64,000 bases of DNA from Bremerella sp. JC817 (lineage in GTDB: Bacteria; Planctomycetota; Planctomycetia; Pirellulales; Pirellulaceae). The notes under the pieces are model-generated. The model was given only the letters and a program-made list of their open reading frames with translations, ran no database searches and was not told the origin of the DNA. Every line of letters starts with the position of its first letter. Position 1 is the first letter of the stretch. This document shows positions 1 through 9,116 of this stretch, piece after piece. A program made the translations under genes and the position numbers. The stretch covers positions 90,599 through 154,598 of the forward strand of contig NZ_JBFEFG010000240.1 in NCBI RefSeq assembly GCF_040718835.1, in the 5' to 3' direction.

Positions 1-300
1 GTCCGCGAACAACTGAAGAACGTGATCGACCCTGAACTGTTCGTAAACATTGTCGATCTCGGGTTGATCTACAACGTCGACTTCGCCGAGATGGAAGAGT
101 CGGAGGGCAAGAAGGTCCTGATCGACATGACGATGACCAGCCCCGCCTGTCCGGCCGGTCCGCAACTGGTCGGCAGTGCCAAGCAGTTCGTCGGGCAGAT
201 GGAAGGGGTCGGGGAAGTCGAAGTGAAGATCGTGATGGATCCTCCTTGGACGCCGGACCGCATGACCGAAGATGCCCGCGATCAGCTTGGAATCTTCTAA
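1..300 (+). CDS. SufT/MIP18-like (DUF59) Fe-S assembly protein, 5' partial
   Basis: The frame is open from the first base of the window and reads into the typical DUF59 opening (VREQLKNVIDPEL, then VNIVDLGLIY), so the start lies upstream. The conserved TSPACPAG segment contains the Cys found in bacterial MIP18/PaaD-like proteins, and the C-terminus has the family's DPPWTPDRMTEDARDQLG pattern. Known members help assemble or deliver Fe-S clusters, and in bacteria they often sit at the end of a SUF operon; that context is out of view here. A strong terminator follows directly, so this is the last gene of its transcript. An internal GTG at 22 could be called as a start, but it would remove conserved residues. 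Confidence 0.85.
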   Translation, partial: VREQLKNVIDPELFVNIVDLGLIYNVDFAEMEESEGKKVLIDMTMTSPACPAGPQLVGSAKQFVGQMEGVGEVEVKIVMDPPWTPDRMTEDARDQLGIF

Positions 301-357
301 ACAGTCGACGACGACTCAAGCCCCTGGCGCGATCTTACTGCGACGGGGCCACCAATC

Positions 358-393
358 AGCACGACACCATGCTATGGCGTCGTGCTTTTTTAT
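358..393 (+). terminator. Rho-independent terminator after the DUF59 gene
   Basis: A 13-bp stem with one mismatch (358-370 pairing with 374-386) has a 3-nt loop and is followed by TTTTTTA. It lies 58 nt after the DUF59 stop. Its U-tract overlaps the stop codon of the convergent lipoprotein gene. Confidence 0.85.
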
Positions 394-806
394 TTGCTGA
401 GCAGCTTGAAATCGATCGAGTTCGGGCCCTTCTCTACGACCGCCGTTAGTTCCGATCGCCGGTTATATTGGGCCGGAATCGGATCTTTGAACGCTGGCCC
501 GCGATAAGAAGGATCGCGGAGCGGAGGCGTCGTTTCGATTCTTACCCGATGCTCGCCAGGCACCGCTCCCATGGTCGTCCGAATGTATCGCAATTCGTAA
601 CGACCTTGTTCGTCGGTCAGTCCGCTGGAAGGTCTTCCTTCCTGCGGAGCAAAAGTGACTTCCGCGTTAGGATACGGCTTGCCATCCAACGTGACCGTTC
701 CGCTGACCAGACCCATGTCTCCGTATTGGTTGGCAGAGCAGCCCGCGAGAAACAACGCCAGGGCCAGCGATGGGAGCGCCATGGCGTTTCTCAGATACAT
801 CCGCAT
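390..806 (-). CDS. Small lipoprotein with transthyretin/carboxypeptidase-regulatory-like domain
   Basis: The 138-residue product starts with a lipoprotein signal peptide whose lipobox (LFLAGCS) places the lipidated Cys near residue 22. The rest is one beta-sandwich resembling carboxypeptidase-regulatory/transthyretin-like domains: GLVSGTVTLDGKPYPNAEVTF, then GLTDEQGRYELRYI and PGEHRVRIET. I chose the ATG at 806 because AGGAG lies 8 nt upstream; a longer frame to 863 has no such support. It follows the DUF1559 pseudopilin by about 60 nt on the same strand, a pairing common in planctomycetes. Role unknown; probably a surface or periplasmic accessory protein. Confidence 0.85.
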   Translation of the reverse strand: MRMYLRNAMALPSLALALFLAGCSANQYGDMGLVSGTVTLDGKPYPNAEVTFAPQEGRPSSGLTDEQGRYELRYIRTTMGAVPGEHRVRIETTPPLRDPSYRGPAFKDPIPAQYNRRSELTAVVEKGPNSIDFKLLSK

Positions 807-866
807 TTCGCAATCTCCTGAGGCTAGATTCTGAGCGTCGTGGAATGTCGTGCGATTCCCCAAGAA

Positions 867-1859
867 CTAGAAACTTCCCAGGACGTTGCCATCCTGCCGG
901 TCGGCCAGGCCATTCAAGATGGCGAAGTCCATCGTTTCCGATAGAAAGCGAACCGAGCCATCGGTCAAAGCGGCTTCGACTCCACCAGGATGGGCCGAGA
1001 CGAGCGAGATGTTGCCGAAGTAATTCTCCGTCGTTCCAGCCCCGCCGTAGGCCGCGATCGGGTAGCGAATGGTGGTGACGTTAGCTTCCCAGTTATCGGC
1101 GGAGTAGCCGCTGCTCCAGGTACGCCCGGCATGGCCGCCGCTACGTTTGGCGACTTTGTTGCCCGAAGCGTCGATGAAGAAGTCGCTCTGCTCGCTCACG
1201 ATCATCGTGTTGCTGGTACCGTCGGTGGCACTTTCCAGGCCGATCGCGTTGACCGAGCTGCTGATCGGCAGCATCATCCCGTTGAAACTGGCCCGACCAT
1301 ATCCCCACGGATTCTCGTAATAATTGAAGGTCGAATCGACCGAGGTCGTGCCTCCCTGATAGTAAGAGCCCTCGATCCCCACATAGCTGGTGACCTGCAG
1401 GCTGACGGTGCCATTGGCCGTTGTGTTCTGGCTTTCGACTTGCGGCAGCGGACTCGAAGGACACCACAGGCCATCAACGCGAAGCTGATTCAAAATGGGG
1501 GCCGACGCACATGCATCGTCTTGCATCTTCCAGTCGCCCGAGAACTTGGTCGCGGCAATTTGCTGATAGGCGGCATTCTGTTCGATGAAAGGCAGAATCC
1601 TCACGAACCATGATGGGCCGTGTTCATTGCCTACCAGGTGGGGCGCGGCATTGTAGGGAAGCTTGCGATAGGTGTCGTGATAGTTGTGCAGTGCCAGGCC
1701 GAGTTGCTTCAGATTGTTGCTGCACTGCATTCGCCGAGCAGCCTCACGCGCTTGTTGAACGGCAGGCAAAAGCAATGCAATTAAAACACCAATGATCGCG
1801 ATCACGACCAACAATTCGACGAGAGTGAACGCCGAGCGCAACGAAGATTTGAGACGCAT
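867..1859 (-). CDS. DUF1559 pseudopilin-like protein (type II secretion-type N-terminus)
   Basis: The 330-residue protein begins with a prepilin-type cleavage/methylation segment: basic MRLKSSLRSA, then FTLVELLVVIAIIGVLIALL, where E5 after the cleavage site is the hallmark residue. It continues with PAVQQAREAARRMQCSNNLKQLGLALHNYHD, the signature DUF1559 opening, and ends with the usual DGSVRFLSETMD block. Planctomycetes carry many such genes; the product is expected to be exported as a pseudopilin or surface subunit. The ATG at 1859 has GGAG about 11 nt upstream; a longer frame to 1928 puts unlikely residues before the pilin signal. Likely co-transcribed with the downstream lipoprotein gene. 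Confidence 0.92.
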   Translation of the reverse strand: MRLKSSLRSAFTLVELLVVIAIIGVLIALLLPAVQQAREAARRMQCSNNLKQLGLALHNYHDTYRKLPYNAAPHLVGNEHGPSWFVRILPFIEQNAAYQQIAATKFSGDWKMQDDACASAPILNQLRVDGLWCPSSPLPQVESQNTTANGTVSLQVTSYVGIEGSYYQGGTTSVDSTFNYYENPWGYGRASFNGMMLPISSSVNAIGLESATDGTSNTMIVSEQSDFFIDASGNKVAKRSGGHAGRTWSSGYSADNWEANVTTIRYPIAAYGGAGTTENYFGNISLVSAHPGGVEAALTDGSVRFLSETMDFAILNGLADRQDGNVLGSF

Positions 1860-2177
1860 ACGATTTGTGCTCCGGAATAAACAACGCGATAGATATCTGG
1901 CGAAATCCTTCGCCAAGCGCGGGAGCATGAGGGGGCATTAGGGAGGTGGATTGCCCATTTGGTGGCTAGAAGGAAACCATTGTGGGGAAATGGATTCCAC
2001 AGTCTCAATATAACAACACATCGAAGGGATACGACTAAACGGGATGCATTTTGTAGCGAATTTGTTCAAGACGTTTATCTGAGTTTCCTGCAAAAAGCGT
2101 TTGCTGCCGCTGGGGCTGTTATCCGCGAGAACCTACGGCTAGGCTGCGGTTTTGGATTCATGATGTCAGGAACCAGC
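1860..2177. other. Intergenic region between divergent DUF1559 and mfnD-like genes
   Basis: These roughly 318 bases separate divergent genes and should hold both promoters. An imperfect inverted repeat around 1971-1999 (GGAAACCATT / AATGGATTCC) could be a hairpin or operator. The frame of the downstream ATP-grasp gene is open from 1959, but the residues before 2160 do not resemble the family, so I treat this as non-coding. Confidence 0.5.
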
Positions 2178-3182
2178 ATGGGTGCTGTTTTCATTTACGA
2201 GCTGATTACTGGCGGTGGTTTGCACGCGATCGACGGCGCGCCAGAGCCAAGCGGGTCTTTGCTGCACGAAGGAATGGTGATGCTCTCCGCGATTGTCGCA
2301 GACTTCGCGGCCATTGAAGGGATGGAAGTCACCGTGCTTCGCGATGCTCGGTTGAGCCCGCTCGATATCGCCGCATCGCATCAGATCGTGGTGAATGATT
2401 CGGAAGAAGAACGCACTGCCTTCGATCAGGCCGCCACGGCGACGGACGCGACCCTTGTGATTGCTCCGGAGTTTGCAGGCTTACATCTCGAGCGAACGCG
2501 CTGGGCGGAACAGGCCGGCGCCGCCTTGCTGAGTCCTGGCTCCGATTTCGTTGCGATCGCCAGCAACAAGTGGCACACCTTTCAGAAGTGGCGAGAGGCC
2601 AAGGTACCGACCGTCGATACCTTTCGCATCGTCGATCAGGCCAGTTGGCGTCATCTGCTCGAGCTGCCGGTGATCACCAAACCGGTCGATGGAGCAGGCT
2701 CCGAGGGAGTTCTTTCTTGGAATGCGGGAAAAGAGATCGACCCGGCCCTTTGGGAGGACGAAACATTTCTCATTCAGCCCAAGATGTGTGGCGATTCCAT
2801 TAGTTGCTCGGCGCTGGGAAGTGATAACGGTTTAAGTTTGCTTCCGGCCTCGATTCAGCGGTTGGATAAAGATTTCAAATATCTTGGAGGTACGTTGCCC
2901 CTCCCTTCGGAGATGAATGAGAGAGCGCATCGCCTTATGTCACAAGCAATTAGGACGTTGCCCCCTTTTCGGGGATATGTTGGGCTTGATATGATTCTGG
3001 GGCTTTGTCCCGAGGGTACAAACGATGTCGCGGTTGATTTAAACCCCCGGCTGACAAGCTCTTATGTGGGCCTGCGTCGACATCTTCGAGACAATCTGGC
3101 ACAAGCCATGCTCGATGTCGTCGCTGGACGCCCCTACCAACCGAATGCGGGAAGCAGTCGAGTTGATTTTGAGGTTCTTTGA
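2178..3182 (+). CDS. mfnD: ATP-grasp ligase, MfnD-like (methanofuran-type cofactor synthesis)
   Basis: The 334-residue protein is an ATP-grasp ligase. It opens with MGAVFIYELITGGG, as in tyramine-glutamate ligases. The ATP-binding part shows ITKPVDGAGSEGV and FLIQPKMCGDSISCSALG, and the metal-binding end is YVGLDMILG...VDLNPRLTSSY. In archaeal methanofuran synthesis MfnD joins glutamate to tyramine; bacterial versions may use tyrosine, so the exact substrate is inferred. The next gene begins 20 nt downstream and is MfnF-like, with an MfnE-like gene after it, which supports the pathway call. I chose the ATG at 2178 because AGGA lies just upstream and the fold starts there; ATGs at 2160 and 2163 are alternatives. 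Confidence 0.75.
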   Translation: MGAVFIYELITGGGLHAIDGAPEPSGSLLHEGMVMLSAIVADFAAIEGMEVTVLRDARLSPLDIAASHQIVVNDSEEERTAFDQAATATDATLVIAPEFAGLHLERTRWAEQAGAALLSPGSDFVAIASNKWHTFQKWREAKVPTVDTFRIVDQASWRHLLELPVITKPVDGAGSEGVLSWNAGKEIDPALWEDETFLIQPKMCGDSISCSALGSDNGLSLLPASIQRLDKDFKYLGGTLPLPSEMNERAHRLMSQAIRTLPPFRGYVGLDMILGLCPEGTNDVAVDLNPRLTSSYVGLRRHLRDNLAQAMLDVVAGRPYQPNAGSSRVDFEVL

Positions 3183-3202
3183 TTAGAGGAAACGGGAAGT
3201 CT

Positions 3203-4213
3203 ATGACCGTTCTGGGCGTCGACATTGGAGGAGCCAATATCAAAATTGCCACGGGCGACGGGTTTGCCCACTCGTTCCCCTTCGCCATCTGGAAGAAGAA
3301 ACACGAGTTGGTTGTCAACCTGAAGCATGTGCTGGGCATGACGCCGGTCTTCGATCGTGTCGCGGTGACGATGACGGCCGAGTTGGCCGACTGCTTTGGC
3401 TCGAAGGCGGAAGGTGTCCGCTTCGTACTGGCCGCCATTCGCGAAGTCTTCGCCGAATATCCCGTGAAGGTCTATACAGTGACCGGCAAGATGGTGACGC
3501 TCGAGGAAGGGATCCTCGATCCGATGTCGGTCGCAGCCGCCAACTGGCATGCCTTGGGAAGCTTCGGCGGGCATTGGTTCAAAGGCAAGAACGGCCTGGT
3601 TGTTGACGTTGGTTCGACGACCACCGATATCATCCCCGTGGTGGGCGGTCAGGTTGCCAGCAAGTCGCAGTCAGACGTGCAGCGTCTGTTGGCCGGCGAA
3701 CTGGTTTACTTGGGCGTCGAGCGAACTCCGATCTGTGGCATCACCGATCATGTCACCTTCCGCGGCAAGCGTTGCCCGACGGCGAACGAATGGTTTGCCA
3801 CGTCGATCGACGTGCTGCTGGCCCTGGGGCTTTTCGACGAAGAGCCGGAAAATCATGGCACCGCCGACGGACGTCCGGCCACGCGTGAGTTCGCCAAGAC
3901 GCGACTGGCTCGCATGATTTGTGCCGACGGCGACGAAGTGACTTGGACCGAAATCAACGAGATGGCTCGCGAGCTGAACTCGATTATGGTCAAGAAGATC
4001 GCGGCCGGTATTCGCCAGGTGGTCGAAGAGCAGAAGATGGAAGTCGAGTTGACGGTCATCAGTGGCCATGGCGATTTCCTCGCCGAAGCGGCCCTGGATG
4101 CTGCCGGCGTCGTGACCCATCGCGAGTACCTCACCGACTTGATCGGTGCCAACGCGGCTCGCTGTGCGCCGGCGTATGCCTTGGCAATTCTCGCCGAGAA
4201 GATGTGGGACTAA
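3203..4213 (+). CDS. mfnF: MfnF-like synthase (H4MPT-linked C1 transfer pathway protein, ASKHA fold)
   Basis: The 336-residue protein belongs to the hydantoinase/oxoprolinase-like family annotated as 'H4MPT-linked C1 transfer pathway protein'. It has two ASKHA phosphate motifs, GVDIGGANIK at the N-terminus and VVDVGSTTTDIIPV near residue 135. VTMTAELADCF is a further family landmark. In archaea MfnF couples the aminomethylfuran diphosphate to glutamyl-tyramine in methanofuran synthesis. The ATG at 3203 is preceded by AGAGGAAACGGGAAG; a TTG at 3179 overlapping the previous stop is less likely. A terminator hairpin follows, before the mfnE-like gene. Confidence 0.85.
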   Translation: MTVLGVDIGGANIKIATGDGFAHSFPFAIWKKKHELVVNLKHVLGMTPVFDRVAVTMTAELADCFGSKAEGVRFVLAAIREVFAEYPVKVYTVTGKMVTLEEGILDPMSVAAANWHALGSFGGHWFKGKNGLVVDVGSTTTDIIPVVGGQVASKSQSDVQRLLAGELVYLGVERTPICGITDHVTFRGKRCPTANEWFATSIDVLLALGLFDEEPENHGTADGRPATREFAKTRLARMICADGDEVTWTEINEMARELNSIMVKKIAAGIRQVVEEQKMEVELTVISGHGDFLAEAALDAAGVVTHREYLTDLIGANAARCAPAYALAILAEKMWD

Positions 4214-4250
4214 CGCCTCCCAGCGCCACCCAGAAATGATATCTTGAAAG

Positions 4251-4286
4251 ACGCCCAGGCAATGGTTTGGCCTGGGCGTTTTCGTT
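4251..4286 (+). terminator. Terminator between mfnF-like and mfnE-like genes
   Basis: A perfect 10-bp stem (ACGCCCAGGC at 4251-4260 with its complement at 4270-4279) has a 9-nt loop and is followed by TTTTCGTT. It would separate or attenuate transcription between the two cofactor genes. Confidence 0.75.
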
Positions 4287-4366
4287 GCGCCCTGCCCTGC
4301 TGATATCGCTTTCGCAGAAGGGATGACGCACGTTTCGCTGGAACGAATGAGGCGGGATCTGGACGA

Positions 4367-4978
4367 ATGACACTCAGCGTATGGAAGCTTGGCGGAAGTT
4401 GTTTCGACCTGCCAGATCTGAAGCAGCGGCTGTTGCGACTGCACGCCAGCGGCGACGCCGGTCAGCAAGTGATCGTGATCGCAGGGGGAGGCTTGTTCGC
4501 CGACGCGGTTCGCCAGGTCGATCAACTCCATTCGCTGCCTGGCGAATGTTCCCACCGCATGGCATTGGATGCGATGCGAATGTCGGCCGCCATGGTCGCG
4601 GCTCTGCTTGGCCAAAGTGGTCCGGTCGTCGATCCCGCCGAACAACGGGCAAGGCTTTTGCAGTCGGCGGATGACGGCGAGGGAGAGTCCTCGATTCAGG
4701 TTTGGGATGTGATCGATCTTTGGCACACGCTGGTGCCCGAGCTGGAAGATCGATTTGGCAAGTTGCCTGCCAACTGGCGTTTGACGAGTGATTCGATCGC
4801 GGCTGCTGTGGCTGCGTATGGCAACGCCGAGCGACTGGTACTGTGCAAATCGATCGATCGGCCCACTGGTGAGCCGGGAGCAAGCTGGGCAGAAGTAGAT
4901 GCGATCGATCCGACGCTGCCACAACTGGTTCCGTTTCTGAAGCAGATTCAGTGGGTGAACTTGCGAAGCACACCTTAA
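4367..4978 (+). CDS. mfnE: Amino acid kinase family protein, MfnE-like
   Basis: The 203-residue protein has the amino acid kinase fold: WKLGGSCF at the N-terminus, VIVIAGGGLFADAVR near residue 37, and a nucleotide-binding segment LTSDSIAAAVAAYGNAERLVLCKSID. Its small size and position after an MfnF-like gene match MfnE, which phosphorylates 5-(aminomethyl)-3-furanmethanol phosphate in methanofuran synthesis. Function is assigned from family plus neighbourhood. It is separated from mfnF by 153 nt that include a terminator, so it may have its own promoter. A bidirectional terminator follows. Confidence 0.75.
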   Translation: MTLSVWKLGGSCFDLPDLKQRLLRLHASGDAGQQVIVIAGGGLFADAVRQVDQLHSLPGECSHRMALDAMRMSAAMVAALLGQSGPVVDPAEQRARLLQSADDGEGESSIQVWDVIDLWHTLVPELEDRFGKLPANWRLTSDSIAAAVAAYGNAERLVLCKSIDRPTGEPGASWAEVDAIDPTLPQLVPFLKQIQWVNLRSTP

Positions 4979-4990
4979 GCGACGAGCGCA

Positions 4991-5024
4991 ATAAAAAAGG
5001 GCCTCCCAATCGGAAGGCCCTTCT
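4991..5024. terminator. Bidirectional terminator between convergent genes
   Basis: The stem AAGGGCCT / AGGCCCTT (4997-5004 with 5015-5022) is flanked by an A-run on the left and a T-rich stretch on the right. It can therefore stop both the mfnE-like transcript and the DUF1598 gene arriving from the other side. Confidence 0.75.
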
Positions 5025-5051
5025 CTTTGCCGGAGATCTGGTCGAGCGAAG

Positions 5052-6413
5052 TTAGTTCCACCACCAGACGTTGGTCGTGGCGGAAGCGAGCTGCTCGGTT
5101 CGCAGCTTGTCCATGCCAGCAACGTTTTCGCTGTGGCTGGCGACTTCCCACGAGTTGATGTCGACGCCGCCCGAAGCGGTGATCACCCACTGGCGACCCT
5201 TCTTCATGGCACTGAAGAAAGTCGGCACGGTGTCTGGCACTGGGAAGGCTTCCAGTTTGACTGGGCTCGAATCGCTCTGGATCATGTCCAGTTCCAGGTT
5301 GGCCTTCTTCAGCAGTTGTTCTTTCTGCAGCAGAGCGGCGATAACGCACATGTCCATCACGTTTCGCAGATCGCCGAAGACCTTGTCTTCAGCCGACAGC
5401 TCTTCGTAGTTCTTGGTCATGGCATCAGCCCACTTCTGTGGGATCGCGCTGGTCTTGCCGGTCTGCGCGACCGAACCATCTTCGGCGACGATTTCGTCTT
5501 CGGTCATGGCCTTCACCCCAGGACCACGCAGCTGCCAGGCGAGGCCGTCTTCGCTCTGGGCGAGTGGCTGGTAGTTGCAAGCCAACCACCAACGTGGCAT
5601 GGCGTTCTGCACCGCACGAGCCGAAGGGAGCATGTCGAGGTAGCTAGGCAGGCCACGGACTGGGCTTGGGTCAAGGTGCATGGCGATACGCTTCATGCGG
5701 AAGTCAGCAGCGACCAGCACGCGGGCGAAGTGGCTATCCTTGGGCACACCGGTGATGGTGATGACCTGCGAACCCATCGCACGTTCGACACCATCTTTGA
5801 CGCTGGCGTCCATACGGGTCAGGCTGGCCAGGTAGTTGTCCAGGTTCTGGCGACCTTCGGCGGTTGGATCGATCGAGCAGGTGATGCCACCACGACGGGC
5901 TTCTTCGGTGGTTTGCATGGCGACGATGAAATCGTCCAGCAACAGAACCGGACGACCGGTGGTCACACCGACGACGTTACCCGATTCGTCAACCGTCCAA
6001 CCTTCGGCTGGACCGGCGATGACGACGTCGTTGTTGGCTTCGTCGACGAAGACATATTCAATTCGCTGCAGACCCGCCATGTACTTCACGGCGTCTGGCA
6101 GCTTGCCGCCATTGTTCTGGACCGAAGCCTTGATGGCGTCGTTCAGACCGCGGAGCGAAACCTTTCGCATCTTGACCGGCATGGTCATGTCGCCGGGGAC
6201 CTTTTCCATCGAATCGAGCATCAACTGGCGAAGTTGACGCTTCACTTCGGGCGGAGCCGAAGTGAGCTGACCATCGACGTTGATCGAGACACCACCCACG
6301 GCGTTTCGATTGTTGTTCAGGAATTGACCTGCCTGGACCAGCGTCGCGGTCATGGCAACGCCAAGGATCATCACCAGGGCAAAGCGAAAGCGCAGGTGCA
6401 AAAGGGCCTTCAT
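5052..6413 (-). CDS. Secreted DUF1598-type planctomycete protein
   Basis: The 453-residue protein has an N-terminal signal peptide (basic start, hydrophobic core ALVMILGVAMTATLV, cleavage near VQAGQ). The mature part matches the DUF1598 family known from planctomycetes, with landmarks DDFIVAMQTTEEARRGGI, SCSIDPTAEGRQNLDNYL-like spacing, and PRWWLACNYQPLAQSEDGLAW. No catalytic motif is recognisable, and the family's function is unknown. It is transcribed alone, bounded by a terminator downstream and about 500 nt of non-coding DNA upstream. Family assignment is from memory of the motif pattern. Confidence 0.8.
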   Translation of the reverse strand: MKALLHLRFRFALVMILGVAMTATLVQAGQFLNNNRNAVGGVSINVDGQLTSAPPEVKRQLRQLMLDSMEKVPGDMTMPVKMRKVSLRGLNDAIKASVQNNGGKLPDAVKYMAGLQRIEYVFVDEANNDVVIAGPAEGWTVDESGNVVGVTTGRPVLLLDDFIVAMQTTEEARRGGITCSIDPTAEGRQNLDNYLASLTRMDASVKDGVERAMGSQVITITGVPKDSHFARVLVAADFRMKRIAMHLDPSPVRGLPSYLDMLPSARAVQNAMPRWWLACNYQPLAQSEDGLAWQLRGPGVKAMTEDEIVAEDGSVAQTGKTSAIPQKWADAMTKNYEELSAEDKVFGDLRNVMDMCVIAALLQKEQLLKKANLELDMIQSDSSPVKLEAFPVPDTVPTFFSAMKKGRQWVITASGGVDINSWEVASHSENVAGMDKLRTEQLASATTNVWWWN

Positions 6414-6916
6414 TCGAGAGATCTCCGGTTTTATCGCGAAGGGGCGTCACGAAGTTCCAAATGCAGGAAGTCGCGGGAAGCCCACAAAGAGCACGTGATA
6501 TGCTGGGTAACGACAGGAACGCATGCAGGTCGAAATTGCCCACATCCGCTAGTCCGACAAGGAAAGAAAATCCGCGCAAGTTGGGATTTCCATTCAATCT
6601 ACAATAGTTCGCCTCGGAATTGGTTGCAAGGATTCAGCACGAATCCCGTTTTCCCAATCTTCCCCAACCGATCGTACCGGTTAAAGGAATCAGTCCGGCA
6701 CCATGGCCGATACCTATCTTACCTAGATGTCCCAGGACGATCGACTACGCCCAGCCCGGGGGAAATCGACGTAACTGACGCAAAATTAACCATCCCCCGT
6801 TTTGCGTCGAACCTTCATGTGCATATAAGTGTATTATTACGATACACGTCGGCACGACCGGTGTTGGATATCAGGGGTGGTGTTACTTTCGCGAAACGGG
6901 TCAGCAAAAAAACGGA
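6414..6916. other. Divergent intergenic region upstream of the FHA-sigma54 regulator
   Basis: These 503 bases lie between divergent starts and show no convincing gene. A long plus-strand frame crosses them only as the tail of an antisense ORF of the DUF1598 gene. A 6-bp inverted repeat GTGTAT-7 nt-ATACAC (6829-6847), about 70 nt before the regulator's start, is a possible operator. I could not identify a confident promoter. Confidence 0.4.
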
Positions 6917-8941
6917 ATGATCGCATATTTGATTATTCGAGAAGGTTCCAAGTGGACCGATGTCTTTCGCCTCGTCGAAGGGCAAAACGTGACGATCGGC
7001 CGTGCGCCCACCAACCAGATTGTGATCAAGGATGATCGCTGCAGCCGTTATCACGCAGAAATCTTCCTATCGCAGGGGGTATGGACCATCCGTGATCTCG
7101 ATTCGCGGAATGGGACCACTGTAGAAGACTCCCCCATTCGTGGTGATCAGGCACTGACGCCAGGCAATATTATTCGCGTCGCCAACACCCAACTCGCCTT
7201 CGTCAACGATCTGTCTGCCGCTTTCCCCGATGGTTCTTCCAGCAGCAGTCATTTGTTCGACTCGAACGCGGCCGTCGATCAGACGATGGTTGGATACGAC
7301 AGCGAACATGTACTGGATATCGCCGAACCAACGAACATCACCCACCGCCGGCAGCAGACCCGATTCTTGAAGCCGGAACGCGAAGACGCCAAAGAAGGCT
7401 CGGTCGTACCGCGTGTTGGTCGTGCTGCGGCTCGATTGTGCCAATTGGCCTTCGAGTTGGCTCAACAGGCCGACATCATTGCCGTGGCAAACCTGGCCCT
7501 GGAAGGTCTCTTCGAGAGCACCCAGGTCGACTCAGGCGCCGTCTTGCTTCTGCCGCGTGGGTTCAAAGGACCGTCGACGGAAAAAGACCTGGAACTGATC
7601 AGCTCTCGAACCGATAAGCTTCCGGTTTACCATCGCATTTCTCGCTTTCTGGCCAATACGGTGCTCCGTGAAGGGGAAGCAGTCTTGGCCCGCAACGTCA
7701 CCGACGACAGCCGTTTCGGTAGCCGCGACAGCAAAGGGGATATCCATGCGACCAGTGTTTTGGCGGCCCCGATCCGGCAGAACGGCAAGGTCATTGGCCT
7801 GATTCATCTTTACTCGACCGATGCCGGCAGAATCCCGGATCCGGAAGACCTTGAGTTCACCTTGGCCGTCGCCGAGAACGTTGCCCTCGCACTGAAAAAC
7901 CTGGAACGCCAGCAGGAACTGACCGAGACCATTTCGCAGTCGATGGTCGAGATCGACGAGCTGCGGCAGAAGCTGGGGGCGGAAAGCAATATCGTCGGCA
8001 GCAGTCCGCTGATCCTCGACGTACAGAAGCAGATTGCCCGCGTCGCTCCGAGCCGGGCCACGATTTTGATCACCGGCGAAAGTGGAGTCGGTAAAGAACT
8101 GGTTGCACGTGCGGTACACTTCGCGAGCACTCGCAAGAAAGGGCCGTTCGTCTGTTTGAACTGTGCTGCGCTGACCGAGTCGCTGCTTGAGAGCGAACTG
8201 TTCGGCCACGAGAAAGGTGCGTTCACCGGAGCAACCGATCGCAAGGTCGGCAAGTTCGAGGCGGCCCATCGCGGAACGCTGATGCTCGACGAAATTGGCG
8301 AGATGAGCGAAGCGATTCAGGCCAAGTTCCTCCGCGTTTTGGAAGGCCATCCTTTTGAACGGGTCGGTGGGAACGAAGCGGTTCAAGTCGATGTTCGCGT
8401 GACTGCGGCGACCAATCGCGACCTGGAGAAAGAAGTCGAACGGGGACGCTTCCGTCGCGACTTGTTCTTCCGATTGCGGGTGGTGGAAATCAATGTGCCT
8501 CCCCTGCGAAAGCGGCCGGAAGACATTCTCGATCTAGCTTCCTACTTCGTGCAAAAATACAACGCGGAAACAGGACGCCGTATCCTGGGGTTCACCCAGT
8601 CTGCGATCGATGACTTGAAGAAGTACCGTTGGCCTGGCAACGTGCGCGAGATGAAGAATGTCATCGAACGCGCGGTGGTTCTTTCGCAGACCGAACGCAT
8701 CAGTTCGGACGATCTGGCGTTGTCGAACCTGACCGCCAGCAGCGATACGGCGGAACTAAGTGCCGTGAAGAGTGGGTACGAACCCCTCTCGCTCGCCGAT
8801 CTGGAAAAACGGCACATCGGTGCCACGCTACGGGCAACCGGCTGGAACAAGAGCCGGACTGCGGGAATCCTGGGGATCGAACGTTCGACGCTCGATCGAA
8901 AGATCCGCCGCTATCATATTCAGCCCCCTGCCGAGGCCTAG
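6917..8941 (+). CDS. FHA-GAF-AAA+ sigma54-dependent transcription activator
   Basis: The 674-residue protein has four parts. An FHA domain at about residues 20-95 ([25 protein letters not shown], then SRNGTTV) binds phosphothreonine. A GAF domain lies at about 165-335. An AAA+ domain follows with Walker A GESGVGKE near 387, an intact GAFTGA loop near 435, Walker [11 protein letters not shown] and an arginine-finger region [11 protein letters not shown] Fis-type helix-turn-helix ends the protein ([25 protein letters not shown]). The intact GAFTGA means it should contact sigma54-RNA polymerase. FHA in place of a receiver domain suggests control by Ser/Thr kinases, two of which lie in this window. 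A possible terminator follows at about 8967. Confidence 0.93.
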   Translation: MIAYLIIREGSKWTDVFRLVEGQNVTIGRAPTNQIVIKDDRCSRYHAEIFLSQGVWTIRDLDSRNGTTVEDSPIRGDQALTPGNIIRVANTQLAFVNDLSAAFPDGSSSSSHLFDSNAAVDQTMVGYDSEHVLDIAEPTNITHRRQQTRFLKPEREDAKEGSVVPRVGRAAARLCQLAFELAQQADIIAVANLALEGLFESTQVDSGAVLLLPRGFKGPSTEKDLELISSRTDKLPVYHRISRFLANTVLREGEAVLARNVTDDSRFGSRDSKGDIHATSVLAAPIRQNGKVIGLIHLYSTDAGRIPDPEDLEFTLAVAENVALALKNLERQQELTETISQSMVEIDELRQKLGAESNIVGSSPLILDVQKQIARVAPSRATILITGESGVGKELVARAVHFASTRKKGPFVCLNCAALTESLLESELFGHEKGAFTGATDRKVGKFEAAHRGTLMLDEIGEMSEAIQAKFLRVLEGHPFERVGGNEAVQVDVRVTAATNRDLEKEVERGRFRRDLFFRLRVVEINVPPLRKRPEDILDLASYFVQKYNAETGRRILGFTQSAIDDLKKYRWPGNVREMKNVIERAVVLSQTERISSDDLALSNLTASSDTAELSAVKSGYEPLSLADLEKRHIGATLRATGWNKSRTAGILGIERSTLDRKIRRYHIQPPAEA

Positions 8942-8966
8942 CGGCGGTTGCTGGCGTTCAGATGGT

Positions 8967-8999
8967 AACGGTCGTAGTGATTGCGACCGTTTGGTTGTC
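8967..8999 (+). terminator. Possible terminator after the sigma54 activator
   Basis: A perfect 8-bp stem AACGGTCG / CGACCGTT (8967-8974 with 8984-8991) has a 9-nt loop. It is followed by TGGTTGTCTT, only moderately T-rich. Confidence 0.45.
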
Positions 9000-9116
9000 T
9001 TGCAGAGTACCTCGTTCTTGGCGGACCATGAAGTGTGCGCGCTGCACTATCCCATACTTAGGTGATCAATTTATGACTAATTCTGGGTTTCAAAATCCCC
9101 TAATTGAGTGCACGCT

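Noticed and set aside
3671..5122. Minus-strand ORF of 483 codons
   Set aside because: It crosses two clear plus-strand cofactor genes and a terminator; no protein-like motifs.
5133..6920. Plus-strand ORF of 595 codons
   Set aside because: It lies antisense to the DUF1598 gene, has a His/Gly/Asp-rich composition typical of a shadow frame, and no family motif.
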